Shown: piece by piece, positions 1 to 8,178 of the stretch
Layout: each line of letters opens with the position of its first letter
Position numbering within the stretch: position 1 is the first letter of the stretch
Source: an uncultured Bacteroidales bacterium
Lineage (GTDB): Bacteria > Bacteroidota > Bacteroidia > Bacteroidales > Bacteroidaceae
DNA length: 34,900 bases
Direction: 5' to 3'
NCBI GenBank assembly: GCA_937995875.1
Contig: CALKIW010000088.1
Span: 1-34,900 of the forward strand
Program-made: the position numbers and the translations under genes
The notes under the pieces: model-generated
Told to the model about the DNA's origin: nothing
The model's database searches: none
The model's input: only the letters and a program-made list of their open reading frames with translations

Positions 1-86
1 ACTTCTCCATTTTTCTATATTCTTTATTATTACTTCCCACTCATCTTTTTAGCATTGGGACACGGTCCACTCAAACAACATTCTTT

Positions 87-477
87 ATAAAATTAAATTA
101 CCATTTTTCGGTGATTATTTTTTAAGCTTTCAGAGCAAAAAGAACTATGTTATTCCCTTCTCTATCAGTTCTCGCAACACAAAAACAGTCCCATTTGTAG
201 AGTTTGTACTCCGTCATATCACGACAAAGGCTCAATGGTAATATGAGTAAGCCTTAGTCGCAGCACGAATGAGCCTTAACGGCCTTGCGGTTAAGGCTTC
301 TCCGTCATGCCGTTTGATATCCAATCGCAGATGTTACGATTGAGGCCACAAAGGCGTGTTTTCGGAATGTTCTGGTTATCAACAAACTACAAATTACCGC
401 AATTTGCGCGAATTTCGGACGGGAAGATGATTGTTTTTAAATATGCGAAAACTAAAGGGGTGTTTGTAAAGAAAAAA
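87..477 (+). repeat. Interspersed ~390-bp non-coding repeat, copy 1
   Basis: This segment matches, end to end and collinearly, the reverse complements of 9241-9634 and 20045-20431. Shared landmarks in order are an AATTACCATTTTTCGG-like start (about 95-110), GCTATGTT-like text near 143-152, an ACAAAAACAG block near 179-188, tandem ~22-nt GAGCCTTAACGG-type units (about 228-300), ATTTCGGACGGGAAG (412-426), and an end near GTTTGTAAAGAAAAA. It carries no credible protein: a 77-codon frame at 307-540 overlaps it but is not kept in the other copies. It lies between the window edge and the aminotransferase promoter. Family identity is unknown, and I see no transposase or clear terminal inverted repeats. 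Confidence 0.8.
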
Positions 478-730
478 CAAATTAAATTTTCGTATCGAAA
501 GTTCATCCGACCACCTCAATTTTTAAGCATCGTTAAGTAGAAAAAAAAGACAGCCTTCACTTCGTCCAACCCTTTTGGGGCATTGGCGCGAATACGTCGC
601 AATATAAGAGCGGTATAGGCTGAAGTCTGTAGAACAGACAATCCTGACTTCGCAGACTTTTAGCTTGCCCTGCTTCTTTGTAACAATTCTGTTACAATAT
701 TATCCGATTTTATAAAATTATGACACCATT
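478..730. other. Intergenic stretch without a recognised gene
   Basis: This is the DNA between repeat copy 1 and the aminotransferase promoter. It holds a small stem, GTCTG/CAGAC, near 626-640 and otherwise nothing I can name. The 86 bases left of the repeat (1-86) are also featureless. No frame here resembles a protein family. Confidence 0.5.
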
Positions 731-763
731 CTTGCATTTTAAAAATTAAAATGATTACTTTTG
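731..763 (+). promoter_or_regulatory. Promoter of the aminotransferase gene
   Basis: A Bacteroidota-type -7 element, TACTTTTG (756-763, consensus TAnnTTTG), lies 21 nt downstream of a CTTG -33-like element (731-734). It sits 30 nt before the ATG at 794. Confidence 0.75.
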
Positions 764-793
764 CAAAACATTAGCAATACATAAAGTATCAAG

Positions 794-1990
794 ATGATGG
801 CTCAATTATCAGACCGTTTAAATCGCCTGGCCCCATCGGCTACACTGGCGATGTCGCAAAAGAGCAGCGAAATGAAAGCTCAAGGAATTGATGTTATCAA
901 CATGAGTGTTGGAGAACCCGATTTCAATACTCCCGAACACATCAAAGACGCAGGCAAAAAGGCTATCGACGACAACTATTCAAAATACTCCCCCGTGCCC
1001 GGTTACCCAGCACTGAGAGATGCTATTGTTGCCAAACTTAAGAAAGAAAACAATCTTGAATACACCTCTAAGGAAATTCTTGTGGGCACGGGAGGCAAAC
1101 AGGGAGTATGCAACACCGTATTGGCACTGGTAAATCCCGGCGACGAAGTAATCATCCCTGCCCCTTACTGGGTAAGCTATCCCCAGATGGTAAAATTAGC
1201 AGGCGGAGAGCCTATTGTGATTCGAGCCGGATTCGAGCAGAATTTTAAGATCACGCCTGAGCAGCTTGAAAAGGCAATCACCCCAAAGACAAAAATGCTC
1301 ATTCTCTGCTCGCCCAGCAACCCTACCGGCAGCGTATATTCCCAAGAAGAACTGAATGCACTTGCACAAGTAGTTCTCAAACACGAAGACCTATTTGTGC
1401 TCTCTGACGAGATCTACGAACACATTAACTATATAGGCGGCAAGGCCAGTATTTCCTCATACCCCGGAATGAAAGAGCGTACCATTATTTGCAATGGTGT
1501 GAGCAAAGCTTATGCCATGACCGGATGGCGTCTTGGATGGGTTGCCGGTCCTGAATGGATTGTGAAAGGCATCAACAAACTTCAAGGCCAATACACGAGT
1601 GGTACTTGCGACGTGAGCCAAATGGCCGCATTGGCAGCCTACAACAGCAGTCAGGAGTGTGTAGAAAATATGCGGAACGCTTTTGAGCGTCGTCGCGACC
1701 TCATTGTCGAACTTGCTAAAGACATTCCCGGTCTCGAAGTCAATGTTCCGGAAGGAGCGTTCTATCTGTTCCCCAAATGCTCGAACTTCTTCGGAAAAAG
1801 CAATGGCAAATACACCATCAACAACTCTACCGACTTTTCGCTGTATCTGCTTGAAGTTGGGCACGTTGCGACCGTAGCAGGCGATGCATTCGGTGAGCCG
1901 GATTGTTTCCGCATGAGTTACGCCACAAGCGACGACAACATTCGGGAAGCCATGAAACGAATTAAAACCGTAACCGCAGACTTAAAATAA
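794..1990 (+). CDS. aspC: PLP-dependent aspartate-type aminotransferase
   Basis: This is a class I/II aminotransferase of 398 aa, the usual length for bacterial aspartate aminotransferases of subgroup I-gamma. It probably moves the amino group between aspartate and 2-oxoglutarate in the cytoplasm. Visible signs are the N-terminal NMSVGEPDFNTP motif, the CSPSNPTGSVY substrate and cofactor loop, SDEIYEH, the PLP lysine in SKAYAMTGWR (Lys238), and Arg373 in FRMSYATS, which normally binds the substrate carboxylate. Two ATGs stand in tandem (794 and 797), so either could start. It has its own promoter, and the next gene has another, so it is probably monocistronic. The symbol is by family, and a related amino acid could be the true substrate. 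Confidence 0.9.
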   Translation: MMAQLSDRLNRLAPSATLAMSQKSSEMKAQGIDVINMSVGEPDFNTPEHIKDAGKKAIDDNYSKYSPVPGYPALRDAIVAKLKKENNLEYTSKEILVGTGGKQGVCNTVLALVNPGDEVIIPAPYWVSYPQMVKLAGGEPIVIRAGFEQNFKITPEQLEKAITPKTKMLILCSPSNPTGSVYSQEELNALAQVVLKHEDLFVLSDEIYEHINYIGGKASISSYPGMKERTIICNGVSKAYAMTGWRLGWVAGPEWIVKGINKLQGQYTSGTCDVSQMAALAAYNSSQECVENMRNAFERRRDLIVELAKDIPGLEVNVPEGAFYLFPKCSNFFGKSNGKYTINNSTDFSLYLLEVGHVATVAGDAFGEPDCFRMSYATSDDNIREAMKRIKTVTADLK

Positions 1991-2016
1991 AATTTGTTAA
2001 AACTGTACAAATACAC

Positions 2017-2045
2017 TTGCAATAAACCAAAAGTTGTTATCTTTG
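2017..2045 (+). promoter_or_regulatory. Promoter of the exb-tonB operon
   Basis: The -7 element TATCTTTG (2038-2045) follows a TTG (2017-2019) by 18 nt. The exbB ATG is at 2178, leaving an untranslated leader of about 125 nt that is AT-rich and contains no obvious terminator. Confidence 0.75.
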
Positions 2046-2177
2046 CGAACGTTTATTCCGATTATACACGTCATTTGAGCGTCCATATAACATCGGATAA
2101 GTATATTACGACCAATAACAAATGCAGAATAAATAATCAAAATAATTTATTAACAACTAAAAATTAAATTAAAAATT

Positions 2178-3023
2178 ATGGCAACTACAAAAAAAGACGC
2201 AGCCCCGAAGGCTGTAAAGAAGTCTGAAGGCTTCTCAGGAATTAGAGGCGCATTCTGGATCATTGTTGTATGTTTCATTGCAGCTATCTGTATCTTTAAT
2301 TTCGTATTGGGCGATCCTGCCAACTTCCAAGGAAATGATACTGAGAATGCACCTCTCAACATGATGGGTGTTATCTTCAAGGGTGGCGTCGTTGTACCTG
2401 TGATTCATACTCTGCTGCTCACCGTACTCTGCCTGTCCGTAGAGCGCTGGTTGGCTCTGAAGACCGCATTTGGCAAGGGCAACCTCACAAAATTCGTTGC
2501 AAACATCAAGGCAGCTCTGAACGCCAACGATTTTGCTAAGGCAGAAGATCTCTGCAACAAAATGAGAGGTTCTGTTGCTAACGTTGTATTGGCTTCGTTG
2601 AACGCATACAAGAGCATGGAAAGCGGTGCAAACGCAAGTTTGAAGAAGGCTCAGAAAGTTGCCAAGATTCAGCAGGCACACGAGGAAGCTACACAGTTGG
2701 AAATGCCTACTCTGCAGATGAACCTCCCTATCCTTGCTACCATGGTAACACTGGGTACGCTTACCGGTCTTCTCGGTACTGTAACGGGTATGATCAAGTC
2801 TTTCCAGGCTTTGGCTGCCGGTGGTGGCGGTGACTCTCTGCAACTTTCAGCTGGTATTTCAGAGGCTCTAATTAACACAGCATTCGGTATTGCAACATCT
2901 TGGTGTGCTGTTATTTCCTATAACTTCTTCACCAACAAGATTGACAAGCTGACATACGCGCTTGACGAGGTAGGTTACTCAATTGCTCAGACATACGAAG
3001 TCAATCACGCAGATGAGGCTTAA
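2178..3023 (+). CDS. exbB: ExbB/TolQ-type proton channel subunit
   Basis: MotA/TolQ/ExbB family inner-membrane protein of 281 aa. It forms the stator that uses the proton gradient to drive TonB. Hydrophobic segments lie near residues 24-44 and 68-88, a cytoplasmic region follows, and the conserved channel helices lie near 178-205 (TMVTLGTLTGLLGTVTG) and 218-245. The TLTGLLGTVTGM stretch is the family hallmark. The start is the only sensible ATG, after an AT-rich leader. It is the first gene of a + strand operon with two exbD genes and tonB, exbD1 following after 30 nt. The protein is somewhat longer than E. coli ExbB because of an N-terminal extension, as is common in Bacteroidota. Confidence 0.93.
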   Translation: MATTKKDAAPKAVKKSEGFSGIRGAFWIIVVCFIAAICIFNFVLGDPANFQGNDTENAPLNMMGVIFKGGVVVPVIHTLLLTVLCLSVERWLALKTAFGKGNLTKFVANIKAALNANDFAKAEDLCNKMRGSVANVVLASLNAYKSMESGANASLKKAQKVAKIQQAHEEATQLEMPTLQMNLPILATMVTLGTLTGLLGTVTGMIKSFQALAAGGGGDSLQLSAGISEALINTAFGIATSWCAVISYNFFTNKIDKLTYALDEVGYSIAQTYEVNHADEA

Positions 3024-3053
3024 TTTTTGCTAACCCTTTAAAATTTTATCGCT

Positions 3054-3683
3054 ATGGGTAAAGTAAAAATTAAGAAAAGTGACGTCTGGATTGACATGAC
3101 ACCAATGTCCGACGTGATGGTGCTTTTGCTCACCTTCTTCATGCTGACGTCTACGTTCGTGAAGCAGGAACCGGTAAAAGTGAACACGCCGGGGTCAGTC
3201 TCCGAAATCAAGGTTCCGGAGCAGAATGTCCTGAATATTCTCGTTGGCAACGACGGCAAGATATTCATGAGCATGGACAAGACCACTGATGTTGTGGCAA
3301 CTCTCGAAGACGTAATAGGCCAGTTTGGTATCGCGTTAACCGCGGAACAAGAGGCGAAGTTCAAGGACGACCCCATGTGGGGAGTACCAATGAATGACCT
3401 TGTAAACTATCTTAACTTGTCGAAGACTGCAATGCCGGAAGCTATCAAAAACTATGGTATTCCGACAGACTCGGTTCCCGGCAAGGAAGGTGATGCTGCT
3501 ATGAGCGAATTTCAGATTTGGGTAAAGGCAGCTAAAAACGCCAATCCCGATGCTAAGATTGCTATCAAGGCAGACGAGAAAACACCTTATAAGACAGTGA
3601 AGAAGGTCATGAGTGAACTTCAGGACATGAATGAGAACCGTTACTATCTGATTACTCAATATAAGAAAGTGGAGGACGAATAA
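3054..3683 (+). CDS. exbD: ExbD-type biopolymer transport protein 1
   Basis: ExbD/TolR family subunit of 209 aa with a single N-terminal membrane helix (about residues 16-36) and a periplasmic domain. The conserved membrane aspartate is Asp20 in MTPMSDVMVLLLTFF, the residue that carries protons in this family. The start ATG follows an AT-rich gap after exbB. The stop codon TAA overlaps the ATG of the second exbD by one base (TAATG), which suggests translational coupling. Compared with the ~140-aa E. coli protein it has about 65 extra periplasmic residues (roughly 95-150) before the last domain part, IAIKADEKTPYKTVKKVM. Confidence 0.92.
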   Translation: MGKVKIKKSDVWIDMTPMSDVMVLLLTFFMLTSTFVKQEPVKVNTPGSVSEIKVPEQNVLNILVGNDGKIFMSMDKTTDVVATLEDVIGQFGIALTAEQEAKFKDDPMWGVPMNDLVNYLNLSKTAMPEAIKNYGIPTDSVPGKEGDAAMSEFQIWVKAAKNANPDAKIAIKADEKTPYKTVKKVMSELQDMNENRYYLITQYKKVEDE

Positions 3684-4333
3684 TGGAACAGCAAGGAAAA
3701 AGCAAACAGAAAAAGATGGACGTCCGCGTGGACTTCACTCCTATGGTTGACATGATGATGCTCCTTATCACGTTCTTCATGCTCTGTACGTCTTTGGCAA
3801 AGCCACAGACAATGGAATTGAGTATGCCGAGTAATGATAAGAACCTGCAAGACGAGGATAAGTCAGTAACAAAGGAATCGTACACCATTACGATATACTG
3901 TACTGCTGATAATCAAATCCACTATGTAGCAGGATTGGTGAAACCGGAACAACCTGATTGCCTGAAGAAGACCACATGGGGTACCAAAGGCATTCGTACC
4001 GTGCTTTTCAACCACGTGACTGAAGACGGCACTACGCCTGTTCAGGACATTATGAAAGCAAAAGTTGAGCTCGACAAGGAAAAGGCAGACCCTTCCAAGA
4101 AAATGTCTGACGAAGAGTACAACAAAAGGTTGAGCAAGATTAAATCAGGTGAGGTTGATGGTAAGAAGATTCAAACCATGACTGTCATCATCAAGGCTTC
4201 GGACAATTCTAACTACAAGAACCTTGTAGACGCTCTCGATGAAATGCAGATATGCAGCATAGGTAAGTATGTAATCGATAAGCTTAACAATGACGACCTT
4301 ACGCTTCTCAAGAAGAATAATGTCAAGTTGTAA
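3683..4333 (+). CDS. exbD: ExbD-type biopolymer transport protein 2
   Basis: Second ExbD/TolR protein, 216 aa. It has one membrane helix near residues 19-40, and the conserved aspartate is Asp23 in FTPMVDMMMLLITFF. The periplasmic part is lysine-rich and differs strongly from that of the first ExbD; it includes a charged segment near residues 130-160 (KAKVELDKEKADPSKKMS). The C-terminal block MTVIIKASDNSNYKNLVDAL matches the family's periplasmic fold. Two unlike exbD genes next to exbB and tonB are common in Bacteroidota, so the ExbD dimer may be a heterodimer; that last point is inference. Confidence 0.9.
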   Translation: MEQQGKSKQKKMDVRVDFTPMVDMMMLLITFFMLCTSLAKPQTMELSMPSNDKNLQDEDKSVTKESYTITIYCTADNQIHYVAGLVKPEQPDCLKKTTWGTKGIRTVLFNHVTEDGTTPVQDIMKAKVELDKEKADPSKKMSDEEYNKRLSKIKSGEVDGKKIQTMTVIIKASDNSNYKNLVDALDEMQICSIGKYVIDKLNNDDLTLLKKNNVKL

Positions 4334-4364
4334 GCACATGACGAAACGATTAAAAAGTTAAGAA

Positions 4365-5207
4365 ATGGCAAATATTGATGTAACAACTAATGGTTGGACA
4401 GAACTTATCTTTGAGGGTAGGAATAAAAACTACGGTGCTTACAGGCTTCGTAGGAGTACCCCGAAGAGAAATATCTATTCAATCGTAGTTATAGCACTGC
4501 TGGCTGCACTGTTTATCGGAATCTATGTTGCAAAGTCTGCATACGATCAGTATCAGGCTGCTCACCAGAAAAACGAGCAAATAACAGAGTTGTCAGCACT
4601 GAATCAGCCCAAGAAAAAGGCTGAGGTGAAACGTAAGGAAATACGTCTTCCTGAGAAAAAACAAGAGGTCGTTAAAGAAGTGAAATCCTCTATCAAGTTT
4701 ACCGCACCTGTCATCAAGAAAGACAAGGATGTAAAACCTGAAGAAGAAATCAAGACCCAGGATGAGTTGATGCAGACAAAAACTGCTATTGGATCTCTCG
4801 ACGTTAAGGGAAACAGCGAAAGTGGCGAAGTGCTGAAAGTAACACAGCGCGTAGCCGACGAACCTGTAAAGCCCAAACCTGAAATTGAAAACAAGGTGTT
4901 CGACGTCGTAGAGCAGATGCCTTCATTCCCCGGTGGCGCAGCCGCCCTGATGAAGTATCTTTCCGAAAATATCAAATATCCTGTTGTAGCTCAGGAGAAC
5001 GGAGTACAGGGACGTGTAGTAGTTTCTTTCGTTGTAGAACGAGATGGCTCTATTACCGATGTCAAAGTTGTGCGTTCAATAGACCCATCGCTCGACCGCG
5101 AAGCCACCCGTGTGGTTAAGTCCATGCCTAAGTGGATTCCGGGTAAGCAAAATGGATCTCCCGTTCGTGTAAAGTATAACGTTCCTGTATCATTCAGACT
5201 GCAGTAA
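4365..5207 (+). CDS. tonB: TonB energy transducer
   Basis: TonB of 280 aa. It passes energy from ExbB/ExbD to outer-membrane receptors. A cytoplasmic N-terminus (1-36) contains ELIFEGRNKNYGAYRLR, typical of Bacteroidota TonB proteins. A membrane helix lies near 37-58. A long Lys/Glu/Pro-rich periplasmic linker spans about 75-180. The C-terminal TonB domain (about 190-280) contains MKYLSENIKYPVVAQENGVQ, then GRVVVSFVVERDGSI, and ends in VPVSFRLQ. The ATG lies 31 nt after exbD2, and the next gene starts 10 nt after its stop. In this window its partners could be the barrels at 23726-26644 and 31252-33567. Confidence 0.93.
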   Translation: MANIDVTTNGWTELIFEGRNKNYGAYRLRRSTPKRNIYSIVVIALLAALFIGIYVAKSAYDQYQAAHQKNEQITELSALNQPKKKAEVKRKEIRLPEKKQEVVKEVKSSIKFTAPVIKKDKDVKPEEEIKTQDELMQTKTAIGSLDVKGNSESGEVLKVTQRVADEPVKPKPEIENKVFDVVEQMPSFPGGAAALMKYLSENIKYPVVAQENGVQGRVVVSFVVERDGSITDVKVVRSIDPSLDREATRVVKSMPKWIPGKQNGSPVRVKYNVPVSFRLQ

Positions 5208-5217
5208 CACCTATTTT

Positions 5218-6177
5218 ATGAAGAAAATCACATCTTACATTATCGTAGGATTAACACTCTCTGTATGTCTTTGCATCTCTTGTAACAACAAGAAGAGCAA
5301 AGACGGCAGAACAGATACATATTCATCAGGGGCGATTAGTTTCGTCTCTGATGAAAGTTTTAGTCCAATTATAGAGGAAGAACGCTTTGTCTTCCAAAAA
5401 GATTATCCCCAAGCAAAGGTTACGCCGATTTATACCAACGAATCTGACGCGATTAATCAGCTTCTTGAAGGTAAAACCTACTTGGCATTTACGGCACGTA
5501 ACTTCAAACCATCGGAACTGAAAAGCCTACAAAGCCAAAAATTCAGGCCTGTAGCAATCAAACTTGCATACGATGCTCTGGCATTCATCGTACACAAGAA
5601 CAACAGCGATACCCTTATTTCTGTAAAAGATATTGAGAATATTATGTCAGGCAAAGCCACATCATGGAGTGACATTTACAAAGGCTCCAAGCGTGGTACT
5701 ATCACAGTGGTATTCGACAATGCAAAATCGAGTACCGTACACTATGTAGAAGATTCAATACTCGGAGGCAAGCCCATCAGCAATCCAAATGTTGCTGCTG
5801 TGAACAAGACCGAAGAGGTTATTAAATATGTAGAAAACAATCCGGGGTCTATTGGAATTATCGGAAACAACTGGCTCAACGACAAACGCGACTCCACAAA
5901 CCTAACATTCAACAAGGATATTCGCGTGATGAGCGTCAGTCGCATTCACCCTGCCACCGCAAGCAGTAGCAGAAAGCCATACCAATACTATATTTACAAT
6001 GGCGAATACCCCCTGATACGCATTGTCTATGCTTTGCTCAACGATCCCCGTCGAGGACTTCCCTGGGGATTTGCTCACTTCATAGAAGGGCCAAAAGGGC
6101 AACGAATTATCATGAAAACAGGGTTACTTCCCATGTTGGGTGATATAAATGTAAGAGATGTTAATGTAACTGAATAG
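5218..6177 (+). CDS. PstS-like substrate-binding lipoprotein
   Basis: Lipoprotein of 319 aa with a signal peptide and a lipobox ending at Cys22 (LCISC). The rest resembles phosphate-binding periplasmic proteins of the PstS type: SGAISFVSDESFSP near the N-terminus, LIRIVYALLNDPRRGLPWGF near residues 262-281, and KGQRIIMKTGLLP at the C-terminus. It starts 10 nt after tonB and is probably in the same transcript. No PstCAB permease genes lie nearby, so it is unlikely to feed a phosphate ABC transporter from here; a role linked to the Exb/TonB complex is possible but inferred. This PstS-like gene behind tonB is, as I recall, a common arrangement in Bacteroidales. Confidence 0.82.
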   Translation: MKKITSYIIVGLTLSVCLCISCNNKKSKDGRTDTYSSGAISFVSDESFSPIIEEERFVFQKDYPQAKVTPIYTNESDAINQLLEGKTYLAFTARNFKPSELKSLQSQKFRPVAIKLAYDALAFIVHKNNSDTLISVKDIENIMSGKATSWSDIYKGSKRGTITVVFDNAKSSTVHYVEDSILGGKPISNPNVAAVNKTEEVIKYVENNPGSIGIIGNNWLNDKRDSTNLTFNKDIRVMSVSRIHPATASSSRKPYQYYIYNGEYPLIRIVYALLNDPRRGLPWGFAHFIEGPKGQRIIMKTGLLPMLGDINVRDVNVTE

Positions 6178-6238
6178 CCGCAACAAATCGCCGGATTAAT
6201 TCGTTATTACAATAAATACATAAACCGCAAGCCCAATC

Positions 6239-6453
6239 CATACATAAAAAAAGGCAGACTGTACATAGGAAAAAGCTGGCTGTACATGAAGAAAAGGTTG
6301 GCTATACATAGGGAAAGGGCTGGCTGCACATGAAGAAAAGGATGGCTATACATAGGAAGATGGCTGACTATACATGGAATTAAAGGTTGGCTATACATAA
6401 AACAAAGCTGACTGTACACGTAAAATATTCGACTATACAAGAAAGTTCACTCA
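6239..6453 (+). repeat. Tandem array of 21-23-bp units (nine plus a partial)
   Basis: Nine consecutive units begin at 6239, 6260, 6281, 6303, 6325, 6347, 6369, 6392 and 6413, with a degenerate tenth from 6434. Each begins T(G/A)TACAT or close to it (first CATACAT, ninth TGTACAC), has a purine-rich middle, and ends GGC or GAC. TGTACAT and TATACAT starts alternate in places. The period of about 22 bp is close to two helical turns. The array fills the gap between the PstS-like gene and the TPR gene. The minus-strand frame through it (6207-6440) is only a by-product of the repeat. Confidence 0.9.
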
Positions 6454-6479
6454 TACAAAGTTAAGGAAAACAAGAGATT

Positions 6480-7922
6480 ATGAAAGCAATTAAATATTTA
6501 CTGATGGGTACACTGATGTTTAGTTCAGTAGCCCCAACGATGGCACAGGACAACAACAAAGCCATCTTCGAACAAGCCACACAAATCATTAAAGCCAAAG
6601 GTCCTGATTTCAAAGGCCAAGTGAAACAGTTGTACAAAGACAACAAAAAAGACCCGGAAGCACTTGTTGCTATAGGTAGGGCCTTTCTGAATCAGAAAGA
6701 TCTTGAGGGTGCAGAAGAATTTGCAGACTATGCTCTCAAAAGAAACGGAAAGTTTGCTGAGGCTTTTATATTAAAAGGTGACATTGCCGTAGCGAAAGAC
6801 GATGCAGGTGGAGCTGCAGAAAACTACCAACAGGCAAAGTACTTTGACCCCAAAAATCCAGAGGCATACTACAAATATGCAATGGTACTTCGTGGACGCA
6901 GTCCGGAAGAAGCCGTAGCTAATCTTGAGGAATTGCGCACACAACGTCCCGACTATCCGGTTGATGCACTCTGTGGTCGTATCTATTACATCGCACAGAA
7001 CTATGAAAAGGCCGAGAGCTACTATGACAAGGTAACAGACAAGAGTAAGCTGGGAGATGAAGACATCACCTACTATGCCATGTCCACCTGGCTGCTTGGC
7101 AAGCGCGAAAAGAGCATTAATATTTGTAAAACAGGTTTGGCACGCGACCCGCGCCGTTCTGGGTGGAACCGCATAGCTTTTTACAACTACACCGACCTTA
7201 AGCAAAGCGACGAAGCTCTCAACTACGCCAACAAGCTCTTTAACGAGAGTGATAGTGCCCACTTTATCGGCGAAGATTACATTTATTACGGAACAGCACT
7301 GCAACAAGCAGAGCGCTGGGATGACGCCATCAAAGCATTTACTCAGGCTATCGAACTGAATAAGGGCAACGATAAGCAAATAGCCATCATCGATAAGAAC
7401 CTGTCTGATGTATATCTCCAGAAAGAAGACTATGACAACGCTGTAGTTTACTTCAAGAAATCATTTGATGACAACAATCCCACAATGGATTATTTGGATG
7501 AGCTTGGCACCCTCTATGCCACTATTGCCTCTAAATGGACTCAGGCCGGCAATCAAGAAAAAGCAGACGAAGCCTTTAAAAAGGCAGACGAAGCCTACGC
7601 CCGCATGATGGAAGCCTATCCCAACTATAACAACTATGGCAACTTTATGAGAGGTCAAATCAATGCCAACCTTGACCCAGACAGCAAGAAAGGACTGGCA
7701 AAACCATACTACGAAGCATTGGCATCCTCTCTCGAAGCTAAAGCAGACAAAAACGACAGCGAGGTTTCTATGATGAAGCAAGCATACCTATATCTTATCG
7801 TTTATAACTTCAACGTGAAGCAAGACTTACAAAATGCAGAGACTTATGCAAACAAGATGCTCACCATAGATCCTGAAAATGAGATTGCAAAACAAGTAAA
7901 AGATATAGTAAGCAAAAAGTAA
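6480..7922 (+). CDS. Periplasmic tetratricopeptide-repeat protein
   Basis: TPR protein of 480 aa with a signal peptide (residues 1-22, cleavage after PTMA). Helical repeats fill the rest, for example EALVAIGRAFLNQKDLEGAE, then YAMVLRGRSPEEAVANLEEL, and IDKNLSDVYLQKEDYDNAVV. No enzymatic motif is seen, so it is probably a scaffold or assembly factor in the periplasm. It closes the exb-tonB gene group; no TAnnTTTG promoter is visible in the 302 nt before it, so it may be read through from upstream across the tandem array. A good terminator follows at 7972. Confidence 0.85.
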   Translation: MKAIKYLLMGTLMFSSVAPTMAQDNNKAIFEQATQIIKAKGPDFKGQVKQLYKDNKKDPEALVAIGRAFLNQKDLEGAEEFADYALKRNGKFAEAFILKGDIAVAKDDAGGAAENYQQAKYFDPKNPEAYYKYAMVLRGRSPEEAVANLEELRTQRPDYPVDALCGRIYYIAQNYEKAESYYDKVTDKSKLGDEDITYYAMSTWLLGKREKSINICKTGLARDPRRSGWNRIAFYNYTDLKQSDEALNYANKLFNESDSAHFIGEDYIYYGTALQQAERWDDAIKAFTQAIELNKGNDKQIAIIDKNLSDVYLQKEDYDNAVVYFKKSFDDNNPTMDYLDELGTLYATIASKWTQAGNQEKADEAFKKADEAYARMMEAYPNYNNYGNFMRGQINANLDPDSKKGLAKPYYEALASSLEAKADKNDSEVSMMKQAYLYLIVYNFNVKQDLQNAETYANKMLTIDPENEIAKQVKDIVSKK

Positions 7923-7971
7923 ACAGACATTTTTGCAGATAAAGAACCTGTTTGAATTGAACAGAACAGTA

Positions 7972-8009
7972 AATCCTTCTCATACTTAAATGTTGGGAAG
8001 GATTTTTTA
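7972..8009 (+). terminator. Rho-independent terminator after the TPR gene
   Basis: AATCCTTC (7972-7979) pairs perfectly with GAAGGATT (7997-8004), which continues into a T-run. It ends the exb-tonB gene group. Confidence 0.8.
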
Positions 8010-8178
8010 TTTCGAACTATTGTTATAAGGTATATTTAAAGGCATCACAGGCTCTGGGAAATGCTGACAAACTATTAGTTCAACGCTTTATAGAATAGTC
8101 GATAATATACAATTCGCCACTACTCCACTGAAAGATTAGAACTCGGCTTTGACCATAGCCAACTATAAGGGCAAATCA

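Noticed and set aside
307..540. 77-codon plus-strand frame
   Set aside because: It overlaps repeat copy 1, and the equivalent frame is broken in the other copies; composition is not protein-like.
6207..6440. Minus-strand frame with repeated FMYSQ units
   Set aside because: It is a by-product of the 21-23-bp tandem DNA repeat; no start signal and units vary in length by 1-2 nt, which a coding repeat would not allow.
6239..6453. CRISPR array
   Set aside because: Units are contiguous with no separate repeats and unique spacers of CRISPR size, and no cas genes are present.
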